A stretch of DNA of 40,232 nt. Source: Flavobacterium undicola. Lineage in GTDB: Bacteria > Bacteroidota > Bacteroidia > Flavobacteriales > Flavobacteriaceae. The stretch is from positions 1 to 40,232 of the forward strand of contig NZ_JAAAPM020000032.1 in assembly GCF_009909155.2 (NCBI RefSeq), read 5' to 3'. Shown here piece by piece: positions 1 to 7,707 of this stretch. The position numbers and the translations under genes were made by a program. Every line of letters begins with the position of its first letter. The first letter of the stretch is position 1. The notes beneath the pieces are model-generated. The model did no database searches. It was not told where the DNA came from and worked only from the letters and a program-made list of their open reading frames with translations.

Positions 1-46
1 ATCTATTTTTCAACCTAAAAAAATCCATGAAGAACCTCGAAAAATC

Positions 47-90
47 AAAATGACCAAGATTGAAAAATCAAAATCGGTCATTTTTTTATT
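47..90 (+). terminator. Rho-independent terminator-like hairpin
   Basis: The arms AAAATGACC (47-55) and GGTCATTTT (76-84) are perfect reverse complements around a 20-nt loop, and a T-rich tract follows on the + strand. It probably ends a gene lying to the left of the window. It sits just upstream of the TM2 remnant, so that remnant has no obvious promoter of its own. Confidence 0.55.
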
Positions 91-279
91 TTTTACTCAA
101 AAGTTAACTTACTTCTGAATGTGCCTACTAAAGAAGGTGTATTTTGGCTGTTTCTAAGTCTGATTAGTTTTGGTGCAATAACAGGATTACTAGGGCTTAT
201 AGAAGGAATTATCTATTTGACAAAATCAGATGAGGAATTTTTCAGAACTTACCAAATAGGGAGAAAACCGTGGTTTTAA
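64..279 (+). pseudogene. C-terminal remnant of a TM2-domain membrane protein
   Basis: The frame is open from 64 to a TAA at 277-279. The first plausible start is GTG at 121, which would give only about 52 residues. The readable part has one hydrophobic segment (LFLSLISFGAITGLLGLIEG) followed by IIYLTKSDEEFFRTYQ and a terminal KPWF. This matches the second half and tail that I know from Bacteroidota TM2-domain proteins. The first TM2 helix and the short turn that usually precedes it are missing, and the upstream sequence is a terminator rather than coding. I read it as a 5'-truncated gene. A short functional membrane peptide cannot be excluded. Confidence 0.5.
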
Positions 280-284
280 AAACT

Positions 285-329
285 AAAAAAGCCGCGTATT
301 ATTTTAGAGATAATACGCGACTTTTTTAT
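285..329. terminator. Bidirectional terminator between convergent genes
   Basis: Arms GCCGCGTATTAT (291-302) and ATAATACGCGAC (310-321) pair over 12 bp with one G-U, around a 7-nt loop. A-rich sequence lies on the left and CTTTTTT on the right, so it can terminate both the + strand TM2 remnant and the - strand acyltransferase that ends at 346. Confidence 0.8.
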
Positions 330-345
330 TGGTATGAAGAAAGGA

Positions 346-2151
346 TTATAATTCTCCTTTTTCGTTGAATTTTCGTTCCAGTTCCGCTTGGAATTCTTCC
401 ATTACCGGTTTCATGGTGCTTTCTGGAATATCGGCAATTCTAATGTACATCAAGCCATCAACTGCATTGTTAAACAAAGGGTCGACATTGAAAGCAACTA
501 CTTTTGCATTTTGTTTGATGTATTTTTTAATCAATACAGGCAAACGTAAAATACCAGGTTCTAATTCATCAATAATTTTGTCAAACTTATTCAAGTCGGC
601 TTCGGTTTCATTAAAGATGAAATCTTTGTCGGCATCTTTAAGTTTTACTTTATAGGCTTTTTTCGGATGAATGTATTGTGCGATATAAGGATCATAATAA
701 TTGGATTTCATGAATTCAATCATTAAAGATTTCGAGAAATCAGAAAATTGATTACTGATACTTACACCACCTAAAAGATATTTGTGTTCAGGGAAACGCA
801 ATGTAGTATGGATGATTCCTTTCCAAAGAAGGAACAGCGGCATTGGTTTTTGTTGGTATTCTTTGATGATAAACGCACGTCCCATTTCAATGGATTGATG
901 CATCATTTCAAATAATTCAGGTTCAAAACGAAACAAATCGTTAAGATAAAAACCATCGATGCCATGCGCTGGATAAATTTCAGAACCCAATCCCATTCTA
1001 TAGGCACCCGCAATTTTTTGCGCTTCATCATCCCATAAAAAGAGATGGTGGTAGTATTTGTCAAATTTGTCTAAATCGATAGATTCATTGGTTCCTTCAC
1101 CTACTTCTCTAAAGGTGATTTCACGTAAACGACCAATTTCATGTAAGACATTCGGAATTTTATTTGCTCCGGCAAAAAACACTTCGTAGTTCTTGCTTTG
1201 TAGAAGTCTGCAATCAGTATCTCTCAAGGCTTTTACTTCTGAAATTATTTTTTCTCCATTGGCAGGAGTTGCAATTTCTTTAGGATTTCTAGTGATTTTT
1301 AGATTAGCAGGAGTGAGTAGCTTGTTTTCTTTTTCGAAAGGATTAGCAAGCATATAGGTTTTCTTTCTCAAGAATTCGGAATAGGCTTCAATGCTTTCAT
1401 ATTCATTTTGTTCTGCAACCGAAATAGGTTTTCCAATTCTAACTTTAATCACACGATTTTTTTGACTAAAAACTTCAGAAGGTAACTTTGCCGTACGCAA
1501 AGTCCCGCTAATTTTAGACAGAAGATAAAAAAGTTGGCTATTTTTAGCATGAAAATAAATAGGCACAACAGGCACTTGTGCTTTTCTAATTACTTTGATA
1601 GCACCTTCTTCCCATGGTTTGTCAACAACTAGTTGTCCGTCTTTATAGCTGGAAACTTCTCCCGCAGGAAACATTCCCAGAGGCTTTCCGTCACTTAAAT
1701 GGCGCAAAGTTTCTTTGATTCCTAAAACGCTGGATTTTACATCCTTATGATTTTCAAAAGGATTCACGGGCATAATATATTGCTTTATGGGCTCAATTCG
1801 GTGCAATAGAAAATTAGCGATAATCTTAAAATTAGGCTCTCTTTCCAGCATTAATTTCAATAATAAAAGACCATCTATTCCTCCTAATGGATGATTAGAA
1901 ATGGTGATATAAGCTCCCTCTTTAGGTAAGCGTTTATAGTCTTCTTCTGGGATTTCAAATTTTATTTGTAAATCATCAACAATTCCATTTAAGAAATCAA
2001 TTTCTTTTAAATGTTTGTTGCGATTATAAACTTTATTTAGTGTAGAAATCTTCAGAACTTTCATTAATAACCAACCGGAAAAAGTCCCTAAGACCCCGTA
2101 TTTCTCAACATTAATTGCTTTTGCAACTTCTTTAGCGGTAACTAAACCCAT
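346..2151 (-). CDS. OlsF-like bifunctional aminolipid acyltransferase
   Basis: This 601-residue protein joins two acyltransferase domains. Residues about 60-270 are a PlsC-type O-acyltransferase with the acceptor motif NHPLGGIDG (His87) and FPAGEVSSYKDG (about 161-172), the variant of FPEGTRS seen in aminolipid enzymes. Residues about 310-520 are a GNAT/hemolysin-like N-acyltransferase with GRLREITFREVGEG and FLWDDEAQKIAGAYRMG. The same domain order is known for OlsF, which makes ornithine lipid by N- then O-acylation and has a described homologue in Flavobacterium. GlsB and GlsA of Bacteroides carry the two activities on separate proteins and make glycine lipids. The amino-acid head group cannot be told from sequence. 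It is probably peripheral on the inner membrane. It is monocistronic, with a -7 element 26 nt upstream. Confidence 0.82.
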   Translation of the reverse strand: MGLVTAKEVAKAINVEKYGVLGTFSGWLLMKVLKISTLNKVYNRNKHLKEIDFLNGIVDDLQIKFEIPEEDYKRLPKEGAYITISNHPLGGIDGLLLLKLMLEREPNFKIIANFLLHRIEPIKQYIMPVNPFENHKDVKSSVLGIKETLRHLSDGKPLGMFPAGEVSSYKDGQLVVDKPWEEGAIKVIRKAQVPVVPIYFHAKNSQLFYLLSKISGTLRTAKLPSEVFSQKNRVIKVRIGKPISVAEQNEYESIEAYSEFLRKKTYMLANPFEKENKLLTPANLKITRNPKEIATPANGEKIISEVKALRDTDCRLLQSKNYEVFFAGANKIPNVLHEIGRLREITFREVGEGTNESIDLDKFDKYYHHLFLWDDEAQKIAGAYRMGLGSEIYPAHGIDGFYLNDLFRFEPELFEMMHQSIEMGRAFIIKEYQQKPMPLFLLWKGIIHTTLRFPEHKYLLGGVSISNQFSDFSKSLMIEFMKSNYYDPYIAQYIHPKKAYKVKLKDADKDFIFNETEADLNKFDKIIDELEPGILRLPVLIKKYIKQNAKVVAFNVDPLFNNAVDGLMYIRIADIPESTMKPVMEEFQAELERKFNEKGEL

Positions 2152-2177
2152 TTATTTTTTGTTTTTTGAGAGAAAAA

Positions 2178-2185
2178 CAAAGATA
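2178..2185 (-). promoter_or_regulatory. Bacteroidota -7 element for the acyltransferase gene
   Basis: On the minus strand the sequence reads TATCTTTG, an exact TAnnTTTG, 26 nt before the ATG at 2151. No convincing -33 TTG is seen at the expected distance, so this rests on the -7 match and its position. Confidence 0.45.
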
Positions 2186-2233
2186 GAAAAAAACTCCATT
2201 ATCCGGCTATGAGCCTTATTTGATTTTAAATTT

Positions 2234-2269
2234 TTTGTAGCCTAGCCGTTTTATTTTTTAGTATTTTTG
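2234..2269 (+). promoter_or_regulatory. Probable promoter of xth
   Basis: TTTG at 2234-2237 and TATTTTTG (TAnnTTTG) at 2262-2269 are separated by 24 nt, a little longer than the usual 19-21. The -7 box lies 20 nt before the xth ATG, giving a short leader. Confidence 0.4.
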
Positions 2270-2289
2270 GAAATCAAAAAACAAATTAG

Positions 2290-3054
2290 ATGAGAATTGT
2301 ATCTTATAATGTCAATGGAATTCGGGCAGCAATTTCAAAAGGATTTATTAATTGGTTAGATCAGGCAAAACCTGATGTGGTTTGTCTTCAGGAAATTAAG
2401 GCTACGCCGGAGCAACTTCCGTTGTTGGACTTTGAATTAGCGGGTTATCCTTATCATTATTGGTTTCCAGCTACCAAAAAAGGCTATAGTGGAGTGGCTA
2501 TTTTATCAAAAATTAAACCCAATAACGTAGTTTATGGCACAGGAATTGAGCACATGGACTTCGAAGGACGAAATGTTCGCATTGATTTTGATGATTTTTC
2601 GGTAATGAGTCTTTATTTGCCTTCAGGTACAAATATTGAAAGACTGAGTCATAAATTTATGTTTATGGACGATTTTCAGGCTTACATTACTAATTTGAAG
2701 CAGGAAATTCCGAATCTTGTTATTTGTGGTGATTACAATATTTGTCACGAAGCTATAGATATTCATGATCCAATTAGGAATGCTAAAGTATCGGGTTTTC
2801 TTCCGGCAGAACGCGCTTGGCTGGATGCTTTTTTGAAAAACGGATTTATTGATAGTTTTCGTCATCTAAACAAAGAGCCAGATAATTACACCTGGTGGAC
2901 CGTTCGTGTAAAAACAGCAAGAGCAGATAATAAAGGTTGGCGTATTGATTATTGTTTGGTGAGTGAGCCATTGAGAGACCGAATCAAGAAAGCGCTTATC
3001 TTGCCCGAAGCAAAACATTCCGATCATTGTCCCGTTCTTGTAGATATAGAATAA
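2290..3054 (+). CDS. xth: Exodeoxyribonuclease III
   Basis: This is a 254-residue member of the endonuclease/exonuclease/phosphatase fold, full length for ExoIII/ExoA AP endonucleases. It cleaves DNA 5' of abasic sites and removes 3' blocking groups during base-excision repair in the cytoplasm. Visible motifs are the N-terminal SYNVNGIRA (Asn7), the metal ligand LQEIKA (Glu35), GDYN in the middle, and the C-terminal HSDHCP (Asp245, His246) with the catalytic His. The start MRIVSYNVNG is the family's usual one. It has its own probable promoter. The next gene follows after 69 nt of repeat-bearing spacer, with no clear terminator between them. Confidence 0.95.
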   Translation: MRIVSYNVNGIRAAISKGFINWLDQAKPDVVCLQEIKATPEQLPLLDFELAGYPYHYWFPATKKGYSGVAILSKIKPNNVVYGTGIEHMDFEGRNVRIDFDDFSVMSLYLPSGTNIERLSHKFMFMDDFQAYITNLKQEIPNLVICGDYNICHEAIDIHDPIRNAKVSGFLPAERAWLDAFLKNGFIDSFRHLNKEPDNYTWWTVRVKTARADNKGWRIDYCLVSEPLRDRIKKALILPEAKHSDHCPVLVDIE

Positions 3055-3055
3055 A

Positions 3056-3089
3056 TCAATGTCAATTGCAATATCAATGACAATGTCAA
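3056..3089. repeat. Short CAAT-rich imperfect repeat after xth
   Basis: Directly after the xth stop codon the sequence repeats variants of TCAATGTCAA, TCAATTGCAATA and TCAATGACAATGTCAA. The wording resembles the CAATTGCAATAA array after bioD (28968-29025), which suggests the same repeat type. Confidence 0.5.
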
Positions 3090-3123
3090 AAAAACAATTA
3101 GGTTCAAATAAAATTAAATAAAA

Positions 3124-4065
3124 ATGATAAAAAAAATCTCCTTAGGCTTATTAGTTTTAGCACTTTCGACTTCTTGTGTTTCGAAAAAAATATACACCGA
3201 TTTAGAAAATAAGTATACCGATTTGAAGAAAGAAAACAGAAGCTTGTCTGATGAAAATGCCGATCTTTTAAAAGATAAAAATCAATTAGGATTAGATCGT
3301 GATGCTTTAAAAAATGATTTGAGTAAGCTAAAATCAGAGCGTGATAAATTGACAGCTGAACAAAAAGCATTGAACGAAAAAATGGCTCTTTTACAAGATT
3401 CGTATAGTGCCTTAGAGAAAAACAGTAACGATGCTTTGCAGTCTAATTTGAAGAAAAACCGTGATTTATTAGCTGAATTAGAAGCAAAAGGAAAAGCTTT
3501 GTCAATCGAACAAGAACGTTTGAATAAAAACGCACAACGTTTGAAAGAATTAGAAGATATGATTGCTGCCAAAGAAGCGACAATGCGAAAATTAAAAGAA
3601 ACTTTGTCGAAAGCCTTAAATGGATTTGAAGGTAAAGGTTTGACAGTAGAGCAAAAAAACGGAAAAGTTTACGTCTCTATGGAAAACAAATTGTTGTTTA
3701 ATTCCGGTAGTTGGGCAGTAAGTTCTGAAGGAAAAAAAGCAGTGGTAGAGTTAGGAAAAGTTTTGGGTGATAATCCAGATATTTCAGTACTTATCGAAGG
3801 ACATACTGATAATGACCCTTATGGAGGTTCAGGGCCAATTGCTGATAACTGGGATTTATCGACTAAAAGAGCGACGGCTATTGTAGGTATTTTGAGCGAA
3901 AATAAAGTTATCAATAAAAAGAGTTTGACTGCTGCGGGAAGAGGAGAGTTTTCGCCTTTAGCTACTAATGAAACTGCCGACGGAAAAGCAAAAAATCGTA
4001 GAATCGAAATTATATTAACTCCAAGATTAGACGAAATTGCCGAAATGTTGAACGAAATCAACTAG
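3124..4065 (+). CDS. OmpA-family lipoprotein with coiled-coil
   Basis: This 313-residue protein starts with a lipoprotein signal peptide whose lipobox is LSTSC (Cys18). Residues about 25-165 are charged, heptad-like coiled coil rich in Lys, Glu and Leu. Residues about 185-300 are an OmpA peptidoglycan-binding domain with IEGHTDNDPYG, the Asp-containing block ADNWDLSTKRA and the closing KNRRIEIILTPR. The expected role is to tether the outer membrane to peptidoglycan. There is no beta-barrel part. A terminator follows, so it is probably transcribed alone or as the second gene after xth. Confidence 0.88.
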   Translation: MIKKISLGLLVLALSTSCVSKKIYTDLENKYTDLKKENRSLSDENADLLKDKNQLGLDRDALKNDLSKLKSERDKLTAEQKALNEKMALLQDSYSALEKNSNDALQSNLKKNRDLLAELEAKGKALSIEQERLNKNAQRLKELEDMIAAKEATMRKLKETLSKALNGFEGKGLTVEQKNGKVYVSMENKLLFNSGSWAVSSEGKKAVVELGKVLGDNPDISVLIEGHTDNDPYGGSGPIADNWDLSTKRATAIVGILSENKVINKKSLTAAGRGEFSPLATNETADGKAKNRRIEIILTPRLDEIAEMLNEIN

Positions 4066-4084
4066 GCATTTTTAAATAAAAGTT

Positions 4085-4118
4085 AAAAAGGTTTGAAGCA
4101 ATGCTTTGAACCTTTTTT
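4085..4118 (+). terminator. Terminator of the OmpA lipoprotein gene
   Basis: AAAAAGGTTTGAAGC and GCTTTGAACCTTTTT form a hairpin with a 3-nt loop, an inner mismatch and a run of six T on the + strand, 20 nt after the stop codon. Confidence 0.75.
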
Positions 4119-4145
4119 GATTTGAATAGTTCATGCAAATCTTTG
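4117..4145 (+). promoter_or_regulatory. Candidate promoter of the aldo/keto reductase gene
   Basis: TTG (4117-4119), an 18-nt spacer and AATCTTTG (4138-4145), one base away from TAnnTTTG. It overlaps the end of the preceding terminator and leaves a leader of about 30 nt before the ATG at 4179. Confidence 0.35.
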
Positions 4146-4178
4146 TAACTTTATTTTTTTAATTTTTAAAATTCGACA

Positions 4179-5216
4179 ATGGAATACACTACTTTACCCG
4201 ATACCGATTTAAAAGTGAGTAAAATATGCCTTGGAACAATGACTTTTGGGCAACAAAATACTGAAGCCGATGGACACACTCAAATGGATTATGCAGTAGC
4301 CAACGGTGTTAATTTTTTTGATACCGCCGAAATGTATTCGGTGCCAGCACATGAAGGAACCTATGGAAGTACCGAGAAGATTCTAGGAACCTGGTTTAAA
4401 AAATCAGGAAAAAGGGAAGAAATTGTTTTGGCTTCAAAAATTGCAGGACCTAATCCTAATTTTACTTACATGCGTGAAAAGAATGATTTTTCGCCTGCCA
4501 GTATCAAACATGCTTTAGATAAAAGTTTACAGCGCTTACAAACCGATTATATTGATGTGTACCAATTGCACTGGCCGGAGCGAAAAACCAATTTTTTTGG
4601 ACAGCGTGGCTTTAAAGTGCAAGAAGATATTTGGGAAGACAATATCCAATTGGTCTTGGAAACCTTAGAAGGTTTTATCAAAGAAGGAAAGATTAAACAT
4701 ATCGGACTTTCAAATGAAACACCTTGGGGAATTATGCGTTTTCTGGAAGAAAGCAAATATAAAAATTTGCCGAAAATCAAGACCGTTCAAAATCCGTATT
4801 CTCTTTTAAACAGACTTTTTGAAGGTGGTTCAGCCGAAATTTGTATCAGAGAAAATGTAGGTTTATTGGCTTATTCGCCATTGGCTTTTGGGGTTTTGTC
4901 AGGGAAGTTTTTAACTGGCTTCGAACATCCAAATGCCAGAATTAGATTGTTCCCACAGTTTTCAAGATACAATAGTGCAGAGTGTACTCAGGCTACTAAA
5001 TTGTACAGTGAAATTGCAACAAAGAATGGTTTGTCGTTAGCGCAGATGGCTTTGGCTTTTGTAAATCAACAATCTTTTGTGAGTAGTAATATTATTGGAG
5101 CAACTACTTTGGGACAATTAAAAGAAAATATTGGTTCGATTGATGTTGTGCTGTCAGATGAAATTATTAGTGAAATAGATGCAGTTCATGCTATTGTTCC
5201 TGATCCTGCGCCTTAA
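4179..5216 (+). CDS. Tas-like NADP(H)-dependent aldo/keto reductase
   Basis: This 345-residue TIM-barrel oxidoreductase reduces carbonyls with NADPH; the physiological substrate is unknown. The catalytic tetrad is visible: Asp48 and Tyr53 in FFDTAEMYSVP, Lys87 in ASKIAGP and His131 in QLHWPER. The start (LGTMTFGQQNTEADGH) and the WPERKTNFFG block closely follow E. coli Tas rather than other AKR groups. The cytoplasmic cofactor-binding tail near residues 300-330 (IIGATTLGQLKENI) is intact. It lies between a terminator and a palindromic repeat, so it is monocistronic. Confidence 0.9.
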   Translation: MEYTTLPDTDLKVSKICLGTMTFGQQNTEADGHTQMDYAVANGVNFFDTAEMYSVPAHEGTYGSTEKILGTWFKKSGKREEIVLASKIAGPNPNFTYMREKNDFSPASIKHALDKSLQRLQTDYIDVYQLHWPERKTNFFGQRGFKVQEDIWEDNIQLVLETLEGFIKEGKIKHIGLSNETPWGIMRFLEESKYKNLPKIKTVQNPYSLLNRLFEGGSAEICIRENVGLLAYSPLAFGVLSGKFLTGFEHPNARIRLFPQFSRYNSAECTQATKLYSEIATKNGLSLAQMALAFVNQQSFVSSNIIGATTLGQLKENIGSIDVVLSDEIISEIDAVHAIVPDPAP

Positions 5217-5245
5217 TTTTTTCTCACCGTAAATTATAATTTTAC

Positions 5246-5441
5246 TTAACCGCAAAGAGAGCAAAGTTTTTTCGCAAAGAACACAAAGGAAAATTCAAAA
5301 AAAATTACCACAGATTCGCAGATTATAATTTATAATCTGCGAATCTGCGGTAATTTTTTTAATGATTTATATTAAAAAATCTTAGTGAGCTTTGTGTGTC
5401 ATCCTATGTTTGTCGAAGGACTTTGTGAACTTCGTGGTTAA
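5246..5441. repeat. Nested palindromic intergenic repeat, AACCRCAAAG family
   Basis: The 228-nt gap between the convergent reductase and transglycosylase genes is nearly all inverted repeat. The outer arms are TTAACCGCAAAGAGAGCAAA at the left and, read in reverse, TTAACCACGAAGTTCACAAA at the right. The centre is the 51-nt palindrome at 5304-5354. Related arms recur at 30365-30506 and from 31711. No coding potential is seen here. Confidence 0.75.
5304..5354. terminator. 51-nt near-perfect palindrome, probable bidirectional terminator
   Basis: Two 25-nt arms around a single central T match with one mismatch. They run from ATTACCACAGATTCGCAG to its complement ending CTGCGGTAAT. An A run precedes and a T run follows. 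Placed between convergent genes, it fits a terminator for both, though it may simply be the core of a dispersed repeat. Confidence 0.65.
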
Positions 5442-5444
5442 ATA

Positions 5445-7406
5445 TTAAAATTCAAATTCCTCTTTTACTAATAAAGAATCAACCACCGTAGTATCTTTTA
5501 CTTTTATGTTAAGATAAGATTTGGCTGGTCCAGTTAGAATCGTAGGTTGACTTTTGAAAATAGTGTCGTCTATGGTTAACAATCCTCTTCGAATCATTAA
5601 ATTAGTTAAATAAGAAACTTGTTGTGCTGCTGATTCTCTTAGGTTTCCTTCGTCATTAAACTGATACATGAATTTTTTAGGGCTAGGAATAATTCGAGCC
5701 AGATACAAACATTCATTAAAAGTTAAATCGGCAGGGGGTTTCTGGAAATAAAACTGACTTGCTTCGCCAATTCCGTATACATTTGGCCCCCATTCGATAA
5801 TATTAAAATACACTTCCAGCATGCGCTCTTTGCTTACAATTCGATTGTTTTCTAAGATGTAAACTAACAGAATTTCTTCCAGTTTTCTAGACAAGGTTTT
5901 TTCTCTGGTCAGGAAAACGTTTTTGATTAATTGCATGCTAATGGTGCTGGCACCACGACTAAATTTCTTAGTTCTGATATTTTTTACAATAGATTGTTTG
6001 AAAGCTTCATTGATAAAACCATGATGCGAAAAGAATGAAGGGTCTTCGGTAGTCAACACACATTTTCTTAAATAAGGCGAAATTTGGTCTAAAGGGGTGT
6101 AATTTGAATTGGCTGCGCCAACAAGAATTGGTCGTTGCAATACGTCTTGTATAATGGCGCGATAGATGAATTCGCCATTGAGTTTATTCAAATTTGCCTC
6201 GCCATATTTGGTGATTTTTAAGTTTTCTTTCTTTAGATTGTTGTTGAAAACCAAATCGTTTGGTTTGTTTTTGTTGTATTTGAAATCCAAATTATAATCA
6301 AAAGTTCCTTCGGCTTCCATACCTTGAAAATGAGTAAACAAGCCATCAGGAAGCGAGGAAATAAAATCCTGCGCTTTCATTTTTGGGATGTTGACTTTGA
6401 GTTTGTAAATGGTGTCTTCTTCGGTTTCGTAAGCCAAATAAGGATGGAATTTTACTTTATTGAATTGCACCGTAGAACTACTGTCGACTGAAACAAAATC
6501 AGAACTTAAAAGCAAGCGATAATCAAAACGGGAGTTTTTAATCAGCACATCTTTTCTAGCAATTTTTGCATGATTGATTTTTAAATTGGCAATAGAAGCA
6601 AAGCCGTCTATATGCAATTCCCCGCCACTTTTATCAATGTTTTCGACATTTAATCGAATGGAATCAAAACTTGAAATAAGCTTGTAGCGCTCGTCAAAAT
6701 ACGGGACTTTAATTGCACCGGTATCGATGTTGAAGAATCGAATATCGGCTTTTTTATTTCGAGGATCAGCAAAACCTTTTATTTTCCAGCGCTGGGCAAA
6801 AGTATTGGTTTTTACATGAATCGAAGTTTCGAGTTCTTTATTTGCTAATACTAATTTTTTAATGTCGATAGTGGCTTTTTTACCATTGTCGTCAAGTTTG
6901 AATTTCAGGTTTTCGACATCCATATCTGTCGGAATTAGATTCAGTACTCTCGAAATAATGCGGTACGCAAAAGCAGCATAATCTCTTTTATTAGTTGTGT
7001 TTTCCTCGTCTTTGTTTCTTTTTAAAAAAGCAGCAAAATTCTTCACTTCCCCTTTTTTAGTTAGCTGAACAAAGCCATTTTTGATTTCTAAAGTTCCTAA
7101 TTGTACATCGCCAACTAACAAACGCCAAATATTGACGCTGGTTCTCATTTTTTGGATTTTGAACAAGGTGTCAGCGTTGTGGGGAACTAACGTAATATCG
7201 GTTAGATTGATGCCTGAAAGTCCTTCGAAACTGGCTTTTTTTACCAAAAAACGACTGTTGTAGTCCACTTCCATTTTGGTCGTTGTTTTGGCAATAATTT
7301 GCTGTAAAAGCGTTTCTCTAAAACTGAAAATCCCAATAACAGCGATTGCTATAAAGGCAACAACTATTTTTGCAACTAAGATTATCTTTTGTTTTCCCGT
7401 TTTCAT
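5445..7406 (-). CDS. AsmA-like protein fused to GT51 peptidoglycan transglycosylase
   Basis: This 653-residue protein has one N-terminal membrane anchor (about 8-30). Next comes roughly 370 residues of beta-rich AsmA/DUF748-like sequence (for example VDYNSRFLVKKASFEGLSG and GTLEIKNGFVQLT). A GT51 glycosyltransferase domain follows at about 430-610. The GT51 motifs are TTEDPSFFSHHG (catalytic Glu454), RGASTISMQLIKN and FNIIEWGPNVYGIGEASQFYF. GT51 enzymes polymerise lipid II into glycan strands outside the inner membrane. No transpeptidase domain follows, so the enzymatic part is monofunctional like MtgA, but the long N-terminal part is unlike MtgA. The gene ends 3 nt from the palindromic repeat and is monocistronic. 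Confidence 0.85.
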   Translation of the reverse strand: MKTGKQKIILVAKIVVAFIAIAVIGIFSFRETLLQQIIAKTTTKMEVDYNSRFLVKKASFEGLSGINLTDITLVPHNADTLFKIQKMRTSVNIWRLLVGDVQLGTLEIKNGFVQLTKKGEVKNFAAFLKRNKDEENTTNKRDYAAFAYRIISRVLNLIPTDMDVENLKFKLDDNGKKATIDIKKLVLANKELETSIHVKTNTFAQRWKIKGFADPRNKKADIRFFNIDTGAIKVPYFDERYKLISSFDSIRLNVENIDKSGGELHIDGFASIANLKINHAKIARKDVLIKNSRFDYRLLLSSDFVSVDSSSTVQFNKVKFHPYLAYETEEDTIYKLKVNIPKMKAQDFISSLPDGLFTHFQGMEAEGTFDYNLDFKYNKNKPNDLVFNNNLKKENLKITKYGEANLNKLNGEFIYRAIIQDVLQRPILVGAANSNYTPLDQISPYLRKCVLTTEDPSFFSHHGFINEAFKQSIVKNIRTKKFSRGASTISMQLIKNVFLTREKTLSRKLEEILLVYILENNRIVSKERMLEVYFNIIEWGPNVYGIGEASQFYFQKPPADLTFNECLYLARIIPSPKKFMYQFNDEGNLRESAAQQVSYLTNLMIRRGLLTIDDTIFKSQPTILTGPAKSYLNIKVKDTTVVDSLLVKEEFEF

Positions 7407-7608
7407 GAATATTTAGAGTATTTAGGCAGCTGGCTAAAATAATAACTTTTTTGTTCAATGAATGTTCTTTATCTAAAGTTTAATAAAGTCTTAGTGATTT
7501 AAAAACCTCTATTGTTTTTGTAAGAAAGTTTTTTGGTTGTTTTAAAAAAATGTGTTCAGATTAATATAAATTGCTGATGTTTAATAATAGCGTTGTATTA
7601 CAGCAAAA

Positions 7609-7697
7609 GTGCAGCTCATAATGCCTAATTGCAGTTCGTCGGAAAAATGTTTTTTCAAATGGCTTGGTTTAGTTCATTTGCTAAATAATTAAACCAA
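7609..7697 (+). promoter_or_regulatory. Possible control region of the kinase gene (7407-7707 spacer)
   Basis: The 301-nt spacer between divergent genes has no coding frame. Two structures stand out. GTGCAGCTC (7609-7617) and TTGCAGTTC (7629-7637) are direct repeats 20 nt apart, the geometry LytTR regulators tend to use. TTGGTTTA (7664-7671) and TAAACCAA (7690-7697) are a perfect 8-bp inverted repeat ending 10 nt before the kinase ATG. No clean TAnnTTTG was found. Confidence 0.3.
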
Positions 7698-7707
7698 TCC
7701 ATAAATT

